Assembly (NCBI GenBank): GCA_963575645.1
Contig: OY754470.1
Location: 2,666,001 to 2,730,000, forward strand
Origin: Xanthostigma xanthostigma
Lineage: Eukaryota > Arthropoda > Insecta > Raphidioptera > Raphidiidae
Reading direction: 5' to 3'
Length of the DNA stretch: 64,000 nucleotides
Shown here: positions 10,790 through 22,690 of the stretch, piece after piece
Layout of the letters: each line of letters starts with the position of its first letter
How positions within the stretch are numbered: the stretch's first letter is position 1
Notes under the pieces: generated by a model
Seen by the model: only the letters and a program-made list of their open reading frames with translations
Told to the model about the DNA's origin: nothing
Databases searched by the model: none
Translations under genes and position numbers: made by a program

Positions 10790-11297
10790 GACCCCGCACA
10801 AACCTTATAGTGTTTGGTTCTCGGTTAAATTGATCAAAAATGGTTTTATTTTATAGTCTAAGGTCACTAAGAAAATGTGTCCATGGGCTCATAACCTAAA
10901 AACCAATAGATATTTAGCTCATATATATGTTTAGCGAAATTTTAGATATAGAGATATCCATTGAATTCACAATATTAAAAATCCTAAGCTCTAGAAGTAT
11001 GTTTTCGAGTGCGCTGAATCCGAATATGACATTATTATTTTATACAGGGTGACACCTTCCAACATTACCTCGTTTACGACTATTTTTATATTTCTAAAAA
11101 AAAGCACAAAAGTTGAACATGGGACGTGTTAGTGAATTCAATGGATATCCCTAAATTTAAAATCTCGCTTAACATAAAAAAATCTATTACTTTTTAGGCT
11201 ATGCGCCCATGGACATTTTTTCTTAGTGGCCTTTAAAATAAAACCATTTTCGATCAATTTAACCGAAAACCAAACCCCATAAGGTTTGTGCGGGGTC
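10790..11297. mobile_element. Large foldback element (TIRs of ~180 bp)
   Basis: The left arm (10790-10970) starts GACCCCGCACAAACCTTATA. The right arm (about 11125-11297) ends with the complement, TAAGGTTTGTGCGGGGTC. Pairing continues inward through matching blocks such as TCGGTTAAATTGATC and CCATGGGC, and the GGATATC of the right arm with the left. The middle holds TTATACAGGGTGACACC. There is no reading frame. It is a long-TIR MITE or foldback element, with no clear target duplication. Confidence 0.72.
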
Positions 11298-11745
11298 CTT
11301 TATGCCACAATTTTTAAATTTTATCTTTCGCAGTCTAATAAAAATGTTAGCTTATTTATTTAAATGTATAAATAGTAACGTACTTCTAAGAATTTGTTGT
11401 TTCAGTTGAAATTAAATGTGACTCCTACACTAGTTTATATGCAATTAAATTCGCTGCATAGCTTTTTTACTCAGAACATCGCTAAACAAATAGCCGAGCT
11501 ACTTTACATAAAACGGTATAAATAATTTCATTTTTTGCATAAGCAGTGTTTAATGGTAATTTAAATGCATGAGAAATAATTAAAACGAATGTACAGACAT
11601 CTGCTGACAGTTTTTTGCCGTTTTAAAAAAGCGACAATTTACTGGAAAATTAAAAATTAAATATATTTCTCCTTCCCCCTTCTATGTAATCAGTTCATAA
11701 TTTTTTTTCCTGGATTTTAATAGATCTTCGCGATTTTATATTCTA
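11298..11745. other. Non-coding stretch
   Basis: AT-rich with no recognised element. It ends at the host base abutting the Helitron 3' terminus at 11746. Confidence 0.4.
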
Positions 11746-12105
11746 CTAGCGGCCCGGCCCGAGTTCACCCGGGTGAGATACATATAATTCTGCAAAATGT
11801 ATTTCGTTTGCGTTTGAGCAAATTCTACCAGATTTGCCTCTGAACTAATAGCTTTGAGCGAATTCTATCAGATGTCGCTACTTTGTACTAAAATAGTTTT
11901 TTTTGTTTGCTTTTAAACTAATAGCTTTGAATAAATTCTATGAGATGTCGCTACATGTTACTAAAATAGTTTATTTTCACAATACACCGTAATTTTGTAC
12001 AAAATATTTAATTAAAACTATCCTATAGCGTAAGTTGCACCATTTACAAAATGTCATTAAAATCGGTTCAGTGGTTTCGGATATTAGCGCGGCCAAAATT
12101 GTGAC
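11746..12105 (-). mobile_element. Non-autonomous Helitron (family H1), minus strand
   Basis: Read on the minus strand it ends in CACCCGGGTG (a self-complementary hairpin core) followed by GGCCGGGCCGCTAG and then T, the CTAG|T end of a Helitron. The interior shares several blocks with 33329-33753 in opposite orientation: AAAGCTATTAGTTCAGAGGC, TGACAGAATT-like words, and GGCCGCGCTAATATCCGAAA at the 5' side. No Rep/helicase frame is present. The 5' border is approximate because the TC end has diverged. Confidence 0.68.
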
Positions 12106-13003
12106 ACAAATCTGTTGAGTCTAGCTTCTGATTGGTGCCCGTGTCATGTGTCTGTGTATGTAATGAAATTTTTCTTTTTCGATATCACAAGAAAGAAACA
12201 ACATACAAGTCATGTGGGATTTTTATTCTATTTGTCAGCATTTGTTCTCACTTTCTTCGCAAGGTAACGCTTAACATAGATCAAAAAATAGTTTTTAGAT
12301 GCTAATATATCAACAAATTCTTTACATTTTTTTTAGATCTAGTGAGAAGAAAATATTTTAAAAAAAGTTGTGCGGAAATTATTCTTTGCTTCTTTAAGAG
12401 GGGTAAAATGACGTGATTACAGCCTTACATTTCTTCTGTTGTATTTACCAACGTTTAACTTAGATCTGATTAGATTATAATTATTGACGCTGATGTCCTT
12501 AGCTATCGAACGTCCATAATCCACAATTTGTCTGTCTGACTAGTTTTAGTTTCTACTAAATTGAAGACAAGCATATAATAATAATAATAATAAATTTTTT
12601 TATCAAAATTGGTTAAAGAACTAGAACATTACAATATTTTTGTTTACAGTGTACCAAAATATTTTTTGTAACTTAAGTTAAAAAAATCTCATTAAATTAA
12701 GTACTAAAAATCTTCTTAGATATTTTCTTTTAATTACGAATATACGTTACTGATATTTTGTTTATCCGTTTATCCAATTAGGAGAACAAAAATGTACAAA
12801 AATACTAACTTTACACTGTGTACTCTCAGGGAGTATTTGTTTTTTAATGATGCATTCAAACGAGCTTAAAAAAAGAAACAAAATAAGTTTATACTACAGA
12901 TAAAATATCTCGGCTTTACGAATGTTTAGTTAAAATAAATTCAGTGACTGTAGAATTCTACAAAAAAATAAACATTTTTTTCAAAACTGTCGATAATAGA
13001 TAC
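12106..13003. other. Non-coding stretch with (ATA)n run
   Basis: AT-rich. An imperfect ATA trinucleotide run lies at about 12573-12592. No gene seen. Confidence 0.4.
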
Positions 13004-13004
13004 T

Positions 13005-13026
13005 GTAGATTATAGAAGCTCGACAA
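13005..13026 (+). repeat. Conserved 20-bp dispersed motif, site B
   Basis: Reads AGATTATAGAAGCTCGACAA, three differences from site A. Downstream CAGAAACTGTGAAACGACTC resembles the minus-strand continuation of site C, so B and C share more than the core. Confidence 0.45.
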
Positions 13027-15799
13027 CACAGAAACTGTGAAACGACTCTGGTAAGTATTTCATACAAAAACAAATCGCATAGATACTTATATTTAATTTA
13101 AACAAACAATATCTTATTTTTAAAAGAAAAATTATTTTTGATGTTTAAAATTATTTTCCGAGAAGCAAAAAATTTTTCAATAAACCACTTGAAGAATTTT
13201 GTTTTAGATGTGTTCTTTTGTAAAAAAAATATATATATAATCAGCTTTTTTTAGTTATTAATGTTAATATATTCATAGACACGCTTTTTACACATTGATA
13301 AATAACATTGAATTATTTTTTGGGGTGTGTTATTCACAAAACGTGAATAATTATAGTTTTTGAACATTTGTATGTGAAACCAAAAATATAGGTATGACAA
13401 TTTAGAATAATATATTCATTATAAATTATTTTTAAATAAATCAAACAGCAATGCAAATAATTCGCTATGGTAACCCGTGAATCGTAAACTAAAAATCATT
13501 TAAAACAATCATTTTACCCTACACAGAGGTTTTATAATGATCCTTTATTTTTAATTTAAATTATCCAATCAACAATCATATTAACAACGTCAATTAACTA
13601 GTTCCATTGATAAAATAGGCGTCTGATTTTGTCGTAGCTCATCACACAGCGTGTTTAATAGCCGACTGAATGGAGATATCACTTTATATAAACAAAATAG
13701 AGAGATGTTTTAATACGCGAACCGACCGCATCGAGCGCTGGCTCAATACTGTATGTACGGATGATAACAAGTGAACGGCGAACGACGACTGATGTATGTT
13801 TGTGTGTGGCGTCGGGAACAGACGTCGTCGGCGCATGACACCTGCAGTCTGTAACGTCACCTGAGACACCCAGATCTCTGTACATAATAATAATAATAAT
13901 ACTTAACATGCACATCATATTGTGACCGTATCGTATAAATGTACCCCCAAAGTCGACTTGCTATTTTAGGTTATGTTTGGATATTATGACGTAAAAGGAT
14001 ATGTGCTTTAAAGATAAGCCATTGTAGCCCATGTAGCGTCGACATTTAAATGTTGGTAATGCCCGTAAGTGCCGTTTGGATTATTTTAATTATTGCCATT
14101 TCTATAACATACGATGAACGGATTTTGGAAATATAATAATAAAGAGTAGATATTCTTCAAGAGGCGACACATGAAACAAGTTTTTCAACAAAGAAGATAT
14201 CTATAAAAGATCTATCGCATTTACATTGAATGAATTCGTCGTTTGTAAATTATTATTTGGAGAGAAATGGTAAGTCTCTATTTTTACTGCAGTGTAACAT
14301 TTTGTTATATTTTAACATCTCGTATGTTTTGACCTCAAAATGATATTCTTCAAGTGAACAAACCAGATCCTACAATACACAACAAAAAAATTGAAATTTG
14401 TTGCCGCTGTCTTTATTTTTAATGACATTCGATTGTAAAATGCTAATTTTAACCCCAAATTCGTGTTCAGCACTTGAATAATTAAAAATCAATCCAGTCA
14501 ATAATAATTTAAGAAAATTGGAATTCTGGCCATCTTGGATTTCAAGTGTTTCCTGGGTACATTTTTAAATAGCCCATTATCTTAAAATGATAATATATTC
14601 ATTCATAATTCCAAGTTATATGTTGTTGTTAGTAAACATTTTTTTTAGTCCAGTCATTTTCAATTTCACTTTCGTTGTGTGGTAAAAGTTCACTAGCTCT
14701 TAGATAACAATATGTCATAAGGCACTTATTCTACGTATGGCAGATTTTCATAATAATAGCTAAAATAAGCGTCAAACAAATTTACATCACGAGATATTAG
14801 AGAGAAGCTGATTTTCGGGACTTGAGTAACTTTAACTCAATATAATTTTACAATATCAAATAAAGAAGATTGAAGAAATCACTCCCCGGTGATTTTTTTT
14901 AATTGGACTTTAGCAACTTAAAGCGATGATTATTTGGCAATCTCAAGCTTTATCGCTGCACTGAAACCCTCCGATCATTTACATTTGCAATGATCAGAGT
15001 CTACTGTCGTGTATTCAATTTGAGCTTAATTAGTTTCGGTACATGACGTTGGCAGGTCGATGATATGCTATGCAGGTGGTAATGGAACGGAACATAATAT
15101 TATCATCTACAGCTATCGGGTACGGTACCCAGTAGCGTTTCCTCCGATGATACGTCTGACTTAATGACTACGTCACTATCACTCATGGGTTAGTTAAAAT
15201 ATGTTGCTGTTCTAGCTCATCAAAGGTCAAAATTAACCTCATATGATCAGCATTTCAAGTACATTTCAAACGAAACGACCAGGTTATGAGGGAAAACAGT
15301 ATTTTTTAGATTTTTAAGTGACACTTCTTTATAAAATATTAAGAGCACTGTGGTTGAAACAAAAATAAAAAATAAAGAATTTCTTACCACAACATATTAG
15401 CGGATGTACATTTCGGGAGCTATGCTCTCATCATCAGCAAATAGTTTCAATTTCAAAAGCTACCTTAAGAAGTCAAGGGGTGCCCAGACCTCGTATGTGT
15501 TCAGAATGTTCGAACAAACAAAGCAAACAATAATATGGGATTCGAACGTCCCTTCTAATCCTGAGACATGTAAATATATTACATCAAGTCAGAGTAAAAT
15601 ATGATAACCTGCATGTAAATTATAAGACCTACCGCAAATGTAACAGATTTCTGCCAACAATATGTATTAGGTAGTTAGCTTGAACATAAATAACGTTGCT
15701 TTGGTGTGTTTGGTACATTGTTAGGTTATGTAACAGTCTAATGTTGCCGGTCAGAGTTCTATTTTAAAATTCAAATTTGTAACAATTATTATTATTTTA
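13027..15799. other. Non-coding stretch with one CG-rich patch
   Basis: Mostly AT-rich. At 13700-13870 there is a patch rich in CG dinucleotides (GACGTCGTCGG, ACCGACCGCATCGAGCGC), preceded by TTATATAA at about 13684. This could be a promoter or CG island, but nothing downstream can be called an exon. A short (TAA)n run lies at 13885-13902. Confidence 0.35.
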
Positions 15800-15983
15800 T
15801 TCAACATATTTATTAACGTAAGTTTGTAACATGAATATTATTTAATTCAACATATTTACTATCGTAAGTTTGTAACATGAATATTATTTAATTCAACATA
15901 TTTATTAACGTACGTTTGTAACATGAGTATTCTTAAATTCAACACATTTATTAATTTAAGTTTTTTTTACATGAACACTACTT
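15800..15983. repeat. 46-bp minisatellite, four units
   Basis: Units start TTCAACATATTTA at 15800, 15846, 15892 and 15938, exactly 46 bp apart. Each runs on through CGTAAGTTTGTAACATGAAT. Units 1-3 differ by a few bases; the fourth is degenerate. Confidence 0.85.
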
Positions 15984-16299
15984 CCTAGTTCATACGCTCC
16001 GCTGCCATCTTGCCTCTGTTTTTTTTTTACATTACCACCAGAGTACACCAGTGGCGGCGTGGTTTTTTAAGACGTGGTGTTACAAATTCTTATAAATATA
16101 ATTTCTATTAACGAATGCAGTACTCAGCTAACGACTAGTAACAAATATTATATTTGCTATGCGTTTTCATGATTAAATAACCTGTTTTCACAAAAAGCAT
16201 GCTTCACAGCTTTCTAATTAATTTCTTTTTAACAGATATTTAGAACGAATGAACAAATCTTTATTGCAAACCTTTCTTGTATAAAAATAAATAGTATAA
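15984..16299. other. Non-coding stretch
   Basis: AT-rich apart from a small CG-containing patch near 16050 (GTGGCGGCGTGG). No feature assigned. Confidence 0.35.
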
Positions 16300-16440
16300 T
16301 AAACCGTTATAAAAAGTTCACCGTTATAATAGAAAAAATAGTACATATCTCTTCTGAGCATGCACCGACTGTCCCCAATTTACATATTATTAAACATCCT
16401 CCCAAAATTTGGTTTCAATTCACTCATCCGTTTGACCTGC
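16300..16440 (+). repeat. Fragment of the large dispersed repeat
   Basis: GAGCATGCACCGACTGTCCCC followed by AAACATCCTCCCAAAATTTG and GTTTCAATTCACTCATCC matches 46440-46660 in the same order. That segment is present in the 46144-47204 copy but absent from the copies at 2188 and 42916. Confidence 0.6.
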
Positions 16441-17563
16441 ATCGAAAGACAAACAGACGCACAGACTTTTTCCAAAAATATGTTTTTTGATCTCAAAACG
16501 AAAAAATATTGTAAAATTTTAAAAATGGAATTTTGATCTAAATTAGAACTTGTGGAGTTAGGATGGTAAACTACTTGTCGAATATTGACATTGTGAAAAA
16601 AGCAATCATTATTGATTATACCTACTGGATGTGTATCAAGGAGTTAAATTTATTTTGTCCACAAACAAATATTTTGTCGGCAGGGTTCAGCAGTACGACC
16701 GGAGTCTTTGACAACGGCAAAGAACGAACATCTATAGGGGCGTTTATATGATGCACTCTTGGAGTTCAAGTTGTTGGTATTACAACACGAAACCAACACA
16801 TCCGCCTATCGTATCACCTCCCACAGTTCTACACGTATTAAAATTAGAATAGTTTAACTGTTTCGAGTGGATATATGCAATATACCTTAGTTTGGAACTA
16901 TTGCTTGCTTGGAAATGAAATTTACTCAAAATTTACAATTAAAATAATTTAAATCAAAGGGAACCACCGTACACTGCCATATTCTATAATCACATATTAA
17001 AACAATATAGCTTAAGATGTTTGTCAATAGATGGCTTGTGCCACGCCATCTATTGACGCCCATCAAAAGTTGCCTCGTTTTGGTTCACTGAAAAACCAAT
17101 CTTCCTATACTATTTTAATCAATGATACTATTGTTTCTTTAATTAGAATTTATGTACTATATAAAAAACCGTAAAACGTTTTTTGGCTCTTCTGTAAAAT
17201 TCGCCTCTTTGGACATTAACCTTGTAATTTAGCCAACTAATTTTCAGAAAACTGCTATTCTTTAATGAATGTGAATGCGTGTGTGGAATTGTGATTATAA
17301 TCTATACAAATAAAGAAAATTGAAGTGTCTGACAAATATTACATATAATATAGCAGGACTGCTGTGTCTGTATATATAGTAACGGATTACAAAATCTACA
17401 TACTGTGAGAGTTGTTTTTTTAATGAATTATACAGACGTTAGTTCAATTAATACAAATAAATAAAATTGTAATCTGGTCTACAATTCAACAGTTTTAAAG
17501 ATTCCTAGAGCGAATTTTCAGTTTTCATCACCTTTTTTCTGTTTATGTTTTTGTACCCCTCTA
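16441..17563. other. Non-coding stretch with perfect hairpin
   Basis: Contains a perfect 13-bp inverted repeat with a 9-base loop: GTCAATAGATGGC at 17023-17035 and its complement at 17045-17057. Otherwise AT-rich without recognised genes. Confidence 0.45.
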
Positions 17564-17759
17564 TCTACACCTATAAATAAAATGTTTGTCTATTTGTTCC
17601 GGCTAATCTCCGAAACGACTGGACCAATTTTGACGGGACTTTCACTGGCGGATAGCTGATGTTATAATGAGTAATTTAGGCTACATATTTTAGAAAAAGT
17701 ATTAGGGCTCCGCGCCAAAGAATAAATTCCACGCGGACGAAGTCACAGGTTACAGCTAG
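17564..17759 (+). mobile_element. Short non-autonomous Helitron
   Basis: Begins TCTACACCTATAAATAAAAT after an A and ends GCGGACGAAGTCACAGGTTA then CAGCTAG before a T, fitting Helitron insertion between A and T. The GCGGACGAAGTC...CAGCTAGT end is one I associate with Helitron-like repeats of moths and butterflies. At 196 bp it has no coding capacity. It also contains GGCTAATCTCCGAAACGACT, the phrase shared by many of these elements near the 5' end. Confidence 0.78.
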
Positions 17760-18544
17760 TTTATTATATAATATACTTTAAAATATTACGTAATAAGTGA
17801 GTGAGTACCAATTAATTATAGATTTATATTCTACAACTAACGTAGAACACATTATTACGAATCGCTTGCAGAATGCGGTTTCATTTCATGTAACACGCGT
17901 ATCTTGTAGAAACATCGAACAACCTGCCAGTGTCAGGGATGGGAAAAATAAACAAACAAAAGTATAAATATTTAAGATAGATACTCCACAAAACTATAGA
18001 AACACTGACATTTTAATTTTGGAATGTTTTTTTCTAACATCGAATGAACAAGACATATTATAACTTATTGCACTAAATTGAAAATGAGAATTTGGACTAG
18101 GCTTAAATAACCTCAGCTGTTAGAGACCTTAAACAAACAAAAAAAGAATAGGAAAAACAACAGAACAAACAAAAACGTCATCGCTACACGCTCAGCAATT
18201 TTCAAACCCACTTGAGCTTTTATATATTGTTTTTACTTAAAAAATATCACCGTTAGGTATATTATATAAAATCAATATTAAGTACACAATTTTTATATTA
18301 CTCATACCACAATTTCAGTTAAAAAAAACGATATCCCAACCTTAACACACGAATATGGGTCTTGGAATTGGTGGAGTCTAAGGATCACTTAACATGAAAC
18401 CAATAATAGCGAATGGTTAAAATCTGTTTGGGGTAGAAGGGTGACAATCAAAAGGTTGAAATGGAAAATTAATCGATTACCACCCAAAAGCATACGCTGA
18501 AAAGGATATCAAGCGACGTTTATAAAATATTATACAGAGTGTTT
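17760..18544. other. Non-coding stretch
   Basis: AT-rich, without a recognised repeat or gene. Confidence 0.4.
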
Positions 18545-19095
18545 CATGCATATTACATATTTTCAGTTTTTATATTATTTCGATTCCTTAGAGTGATTTT
18601 CACCGACAATTTGGTAACAATAATTCTAAATTTTTATTGAAGTAAAACTTCTCTAGTAAGTAGTCAGGAAGTGACGCGTAAAAAAGCATGTCGTCCCAAT
18701 CGTCTTCCGCTTGGTACATAAGCTATTTAAGTAATTTAGAGCATTTTTTTCTTCTATGACATGTAGGCGGAGTCTGGACCCATTTTAAGATAGGGGGGAT
18801 AAAATTTTTTAAGTGGGGTGAAAAAAGGGTTGCAATTTTAAAAAAATGTCTGCCTCTTCGTTTTTAGGTTCTGTTATTGCCAAATTACCGGGAAATACCA
18901 GCTGCAGTAATTTTTGTCCAATTGCACCATCCCTAAGCCACTCCTGAGAATGTGGATTAATGATCATAAATCCACTTATCATAGAAGAAAAAATACTCTA
19001 AATTACTTAGTACTTAGTATAGTATTTTCTGAGAGCCGGAAATACTGTTAATACGGCCAGAGCCAAAAGTAAAACTGAAAATATTACTAATAACA
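18545..19095. repeat. Inverted-repeat element
   Basis: Outer text ATATTACATATTTTCAGTTT (about 18549-18570) is echoed in inverted form by AAAACTGAAAATATTACTAA (about 19072-19091). An inner pair is better conserved: AAGTAATTTAGAGCATTTTT at about 18729 and its near-complement at about 18985-19010. The left half is longer, as if it carried an insertion. Borders are approximate. No reading frame. Confidence 0.55.
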
Positions 19096-20829
19096 CTAAA
19101 AAATAAAATTTAGAAATATTCCTGAAAAAGAATTGTAAAAGTAGTTGGGGAATTAATATTTTGCTTGACACCTTCCTTCGTGAGTATTCGTGTGTAATTT
19201 TAATGAAACTTAAAAAAAAGATTGATTTTTTGCTTTACCACCCCGGAAAAAAAATATCTCCTTGTCCAGAGCTATCTATAAATGGCCAGTCTATATAAAC
19301 AGTAGGCGCACTAGTTAATAGAACAATCAGCCTGTGAAAAATGGACTAATGACCTGGCATCATGACATGACATGTCCAGTAATTTGTTCATTTCTTACAA
19401 TGATAGACCTAGAACAGAAACTTGCAAATAAAACTTGTATTATTAATGATTCTTTACAGGGAAGTACTAAGTACGAGAGATTTTATGACAAGCTGCTTTA
19501 AATGATCGACTTTTCTGGCTACTGATCTTTCAGAAAAAGTGCGAATTTTATTTATAAATAATAAATATCCACTGGAATTAGGGACAAAATATCTACTGTG
19601 GCGCCAGTGCCGAGAGATTACAAACTATTTACACAAGAAAATTGTACCTGTTACATCAGCTTTAGATTTTGAGATTTAATTTTAAAGGTTATGCAACGTT
19701 TCTCCTTGACAAATGACAAAGTATAATTTTTGTAATATTTAAGACAATTATTTTAGGATTGGAATTCAATCTCTTTTTTATTATTAAACTATAATATCTT
19801 TAAGAAAACCTGATATTTTTATTTCGCCCGTATGGATCTACCTTAAATTCCAAAGTAAAACTACCCTACCCTATAATTAGTTAGATAATATTACGTGTGC
19901 ATTTGTCCCACTCAATGATGGTAGGATAAAGCTACAAAGAGCTTGTTATGCTCTCCTCTCCAACATTAGACGAAGGTTTTAGAAGCTGCGTGCTAATTAA
20001 TATTAATTAAATATATACAGACTGCTTGTGCTACTCTACGTTAATGAATCATTAAAATATCAACGTACACATATCGTATAGTCTCATAGTGAAATACGTC
20101 AACTTCAAGAAGAGTCTATAGGCTCTAGACATTACACCATCTGTCAGCACGTAATGAAAATTGGTATTAGTACTTAGCCCACATCCGAAGTTCTTCATGA
20201 AACTCGAGGACCGATACATGTGTCGTACATACACATACATGATACAAGACACACGGCTTATGGCAGTAGTGACTGTTGTTAGAGTGTATATTGTGCTTTG
20301 TTGTCAACAATATTTGAAAAAAAATTACTGAAACATCACAAACATGAATGTGATTTATGATTTAATTATCCCTATCCCCTCTTAATTCCTAGTTCGCGAT
20401 AAGAGGTACTTCCGATTGACCCTGCAGAACACCCATTTGCTATTCTCAGGTTTCGGGTTTGTAAAAAACGAGCCTATAAGTCCCTTAGGAATTTAAATTA
20501 TTATTAATAAATAGTAACAATAATAAAATTAAAATGTCTTAATATAACCTCAAACCCGATTATCGGTTATTGGAATTTTCTGAAAAAAACTATTTATGAC
20601 TTCTAGACGCGATACCGTAAAATAGTAATAATTGTAAAATATTGCGTCCAACCAGACTCACGACTAAGATTACTATTAGTCTCAGTTATATATTTATTCT
20701 TTATGAGACCATAAAATTTTATCTCGCTGTTTCAGTAGATTTTCTTGTAGTAGTGAAATATTTTTCAGTCTAGAAGCAATGCTGTGTTTACACTATCCTA
20801 TCAAAAAACTAGGGAAGAGTACATACGAA
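19096..20829. other. Non-coding stretch
   Basis: About 1.7 kb with no feature I can support. Confidence 0.4.
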
Positions 20830-20930
20830 CAGGGTCGTAATAAGATTTTTTGGGGCCCTGTGCAAGATCTCATCACTGCCCCCACACAAAATTTTATGAA
20901 TTAAATAAAGCTATTTATTTCCCCAAAATA
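20830..20930. mobile_element. Possible hAT-like element end
   Basis: CAGGGTCGTAATAAG followed by GGGGCCCTGTGCAAG resembles the GC-rich ends of hAT elements. No matching opposite end or 8-bp duplication was found, so this is at best a one-ended relic. Confidence 0.3.
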
Positions 20931-21913
20931 ATGGTTTTAACCAGTAGTACAACCAGAAAAACAATTTCGGACGGAGCTAAAAAAATTTATAGCTAGGTAT
21001 ATTTCCACTGATTTCTACGAAATTTTTTTAATAAACGTGTATTTTTCTTGTTCTTTTTTTTGGCCATTATGTACAGTAGTCGGGAGGGGGGAGGTGGGCT
21101 ACTATTTGTGGACAGGGTCCCAAAAAGTTGTTGAAAGACGTACAATTTTTTTTAAATATATAATGCGAAGTTTTTTTCCATTTTTCTAAGGCCCCCTACC
21201 GTCTAATTCCGTAACATATTTTTTAAAAAAATTCTTAAGAAAAATATTGTGTTAGAAAAATAGCCTTCTCAAGTCTAATTCTACTAAGCCAGTGTGAAAT
21301 AAATTCTAAATATATTATATTTATAAAAAAACTTTACTCCGATAGTGTTGTCATTTCTCATTTATATTGTAGATATGTTTTACCTATATTTTTCACTATA
21401 AACTCGTCAAATTATATCAAATTAAAAACGGCATCACAAAATATTCTTGAGTGAAGGTGGGATTCGAACCGTGACCCCAAGTTCACTCCTTGAAGTACAA
21501 AAAAACACAACAATGTGAATTTCAATTAATTGTATTGTTCCTACAATTTTGAATAACATAAAAAGTATAGAAAATATTTTTAGAAATGTTAATAATCTAT
21601 AATTTTACTCACCGAAAGTTCCGCAAACTTGTCATAGCGATGAAGTTTCAACAAACAACTTTACAACAGTTGTATTTGGCACACTTCCATCTGTAATAAA
21701 ACAAAATATACATAAATTTGTGTACATTATGCACAAAAAAAAACTTCTATAAGCTATACATATACATTGCATAAGGATGTAAACAAATATCATTGATTTA
21801 TAATTACAGAAACATCAACTTGTTTTTTAAAGCTCAGTGAACGGTATAAATATACAGTTGATTTATTTATTTTTTGTCTCTTTGAATTTATTTGACTTTT
21901 CTGGCATCTATTA
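20931..21913. other. Non-coding stretch
   Basis: AT-rich with a G-rich spot at 21080-21100. A lone tRNA T-arm-like word (GGGATTCGAACC at 21458-21469) has no accompanying A box. Confidence 0.35.
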
Positions 21914-22525
21914 TCTATACTAATATATAAAGCTGACGAGTTTGTTTGTTTAAACGCGCTAATCTCAAGAACTACTGGTTCAAATTGAAAAAAAAAATTT
22001 TTGTTGGATAGCCCATTTATCGAGGAAGGCTATAGGCTATATAAAATCAGGCTACGACCATTAGGAGCGGAGCATTAATGAAAAATGTTGCAAAATGTAT
22101 CTCAAAAATAAGCTTCTATTCAGGTGAAATGCACTAACTAAATGTACTCATATTAGCGTTGTCATAATACAACGCCGGCTAGCTCAATCGGTAGAGCACA
22201 CGACTGTCAATATCAGGGTCGTGGGTTCGAGCCCCACGTTGGGCGAATTTATTTTTATTTTTTTTTTTATTTTCTACATTGCTTTCATCTAAGGCTTACA
22301 TTTAAATTTATTTTAATTTAATTTAATTAATTAAAAAAAAATATTAGTTAAAAAAAAGTATAAATACTGCTTTTTATCGACAAAAAATTTTGAACGGTAA
22401 CTCCGATCATCATGAAATTTGGACACAACATTCATCTCGGTAAACTAAGATGAATGTGTGTACTCATGTTCCTCCCTTCCCCATTCGTTCTTTTACACCC
22501 GGGTGAAACCGGACGGGACCGCTAG
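21914..22525 (+). mobile_element. Non-autonomous Helitron (family H2) carrying a tRNA-like insert
   Basis: Starts TCTATACTAATATATAAAGC after an A and ends CACCCGGGTGAAACCGG through CCGCTAG before a T, the termini and A|T target of a Helitron. CACCCGGGTG gives the 3' hairpin. The body contains AACGCGCTAATCTCAAGAAC, TATCGAGGAAGGCTATAGGC and TAGGAGCGGAGCA, then a 73-base tRNA-Lys-like sequence, then GATCATCATGAAATTTGGAC and ATTCATCTCGGTAAACTAAG. A second copy at 25969-26671 has the same order but has lost the 3' end. No protein is encoded. Confidence 0.82.
22173..22245 (+). pseudogene. tRNA-Lys-related sequence within Helitron (anticodon position reads GTC)
   Basis: The 73-base length, A box TAGCTCAATCGG, B box GGTTCGAGCCC and T arm (GTGGG...CCCAC) match a tRNA, and the overall sequence resembles tRNA-Lys. 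The aligned anticodon triplet is GTC (Asp) rather than CTT. The anticodon stem no longer pairs (CACGA against TATCA) and the first two acceptor pairs are lost, so a working tRNA is unlikely. The internal polymerase III promoter boxes look intact. A sister copy at 26241-26312 keeps CTT, showing the Lys origin. Confidence 0.75.
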
Positions 22526-22535
22526 TCATTACATT

Positions 22536-22690
22536 TTATACTAATATTATAAAGAGACAGTACGAATTTTGCGTTTGTGTGTATGTGGAGGGTAATCTTC
22601 GGAACCACTGCACCTATTTGAAAAATTCATTCACCGTGCACTATTTAGAATGACCCTCGGGATATAATCGCGTTAAAATTAAAAAAAATA
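22536..22690 (+). mobile_element. Helitron-type 5' fragment
   Basis: TATACTAATATTATAAAGAG followed by GGAGGGTAATCTTCGGAACC is the 5' region of another Helitron-like family, lying ten bases after the CTAG end of the previous element. The same phrases occur at 47825-47900. No 3' end follows, so the copy is truncated. Confidence 0.6.

Noticed and set aside
13680..13870. TATA word plus CG-rich patch as a promoter
   Set aside because: No splice donor, coding start or downstream exon follows; left as a note in the stretch description.
15800..15983. CRISPR-like spacing of four repeats
   Set aside because: Units are head-to-tail with no unique spacers and the genome is eukaryotic; it is a minisatellite.
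21458..21469. tRNA T-arm-like word GGGATTCGAACC
   Set aside because: No A box or cloverleaf can be drawn around it.
22173..22245. Functional tRNA-Asp gene (anticodon position GTC)
   Set aside because: The anticodon stem is unpaired and acceptor pairs are lost; the sister copy shows it is a decayed tRNA-Lys-like block inside a Helitron.
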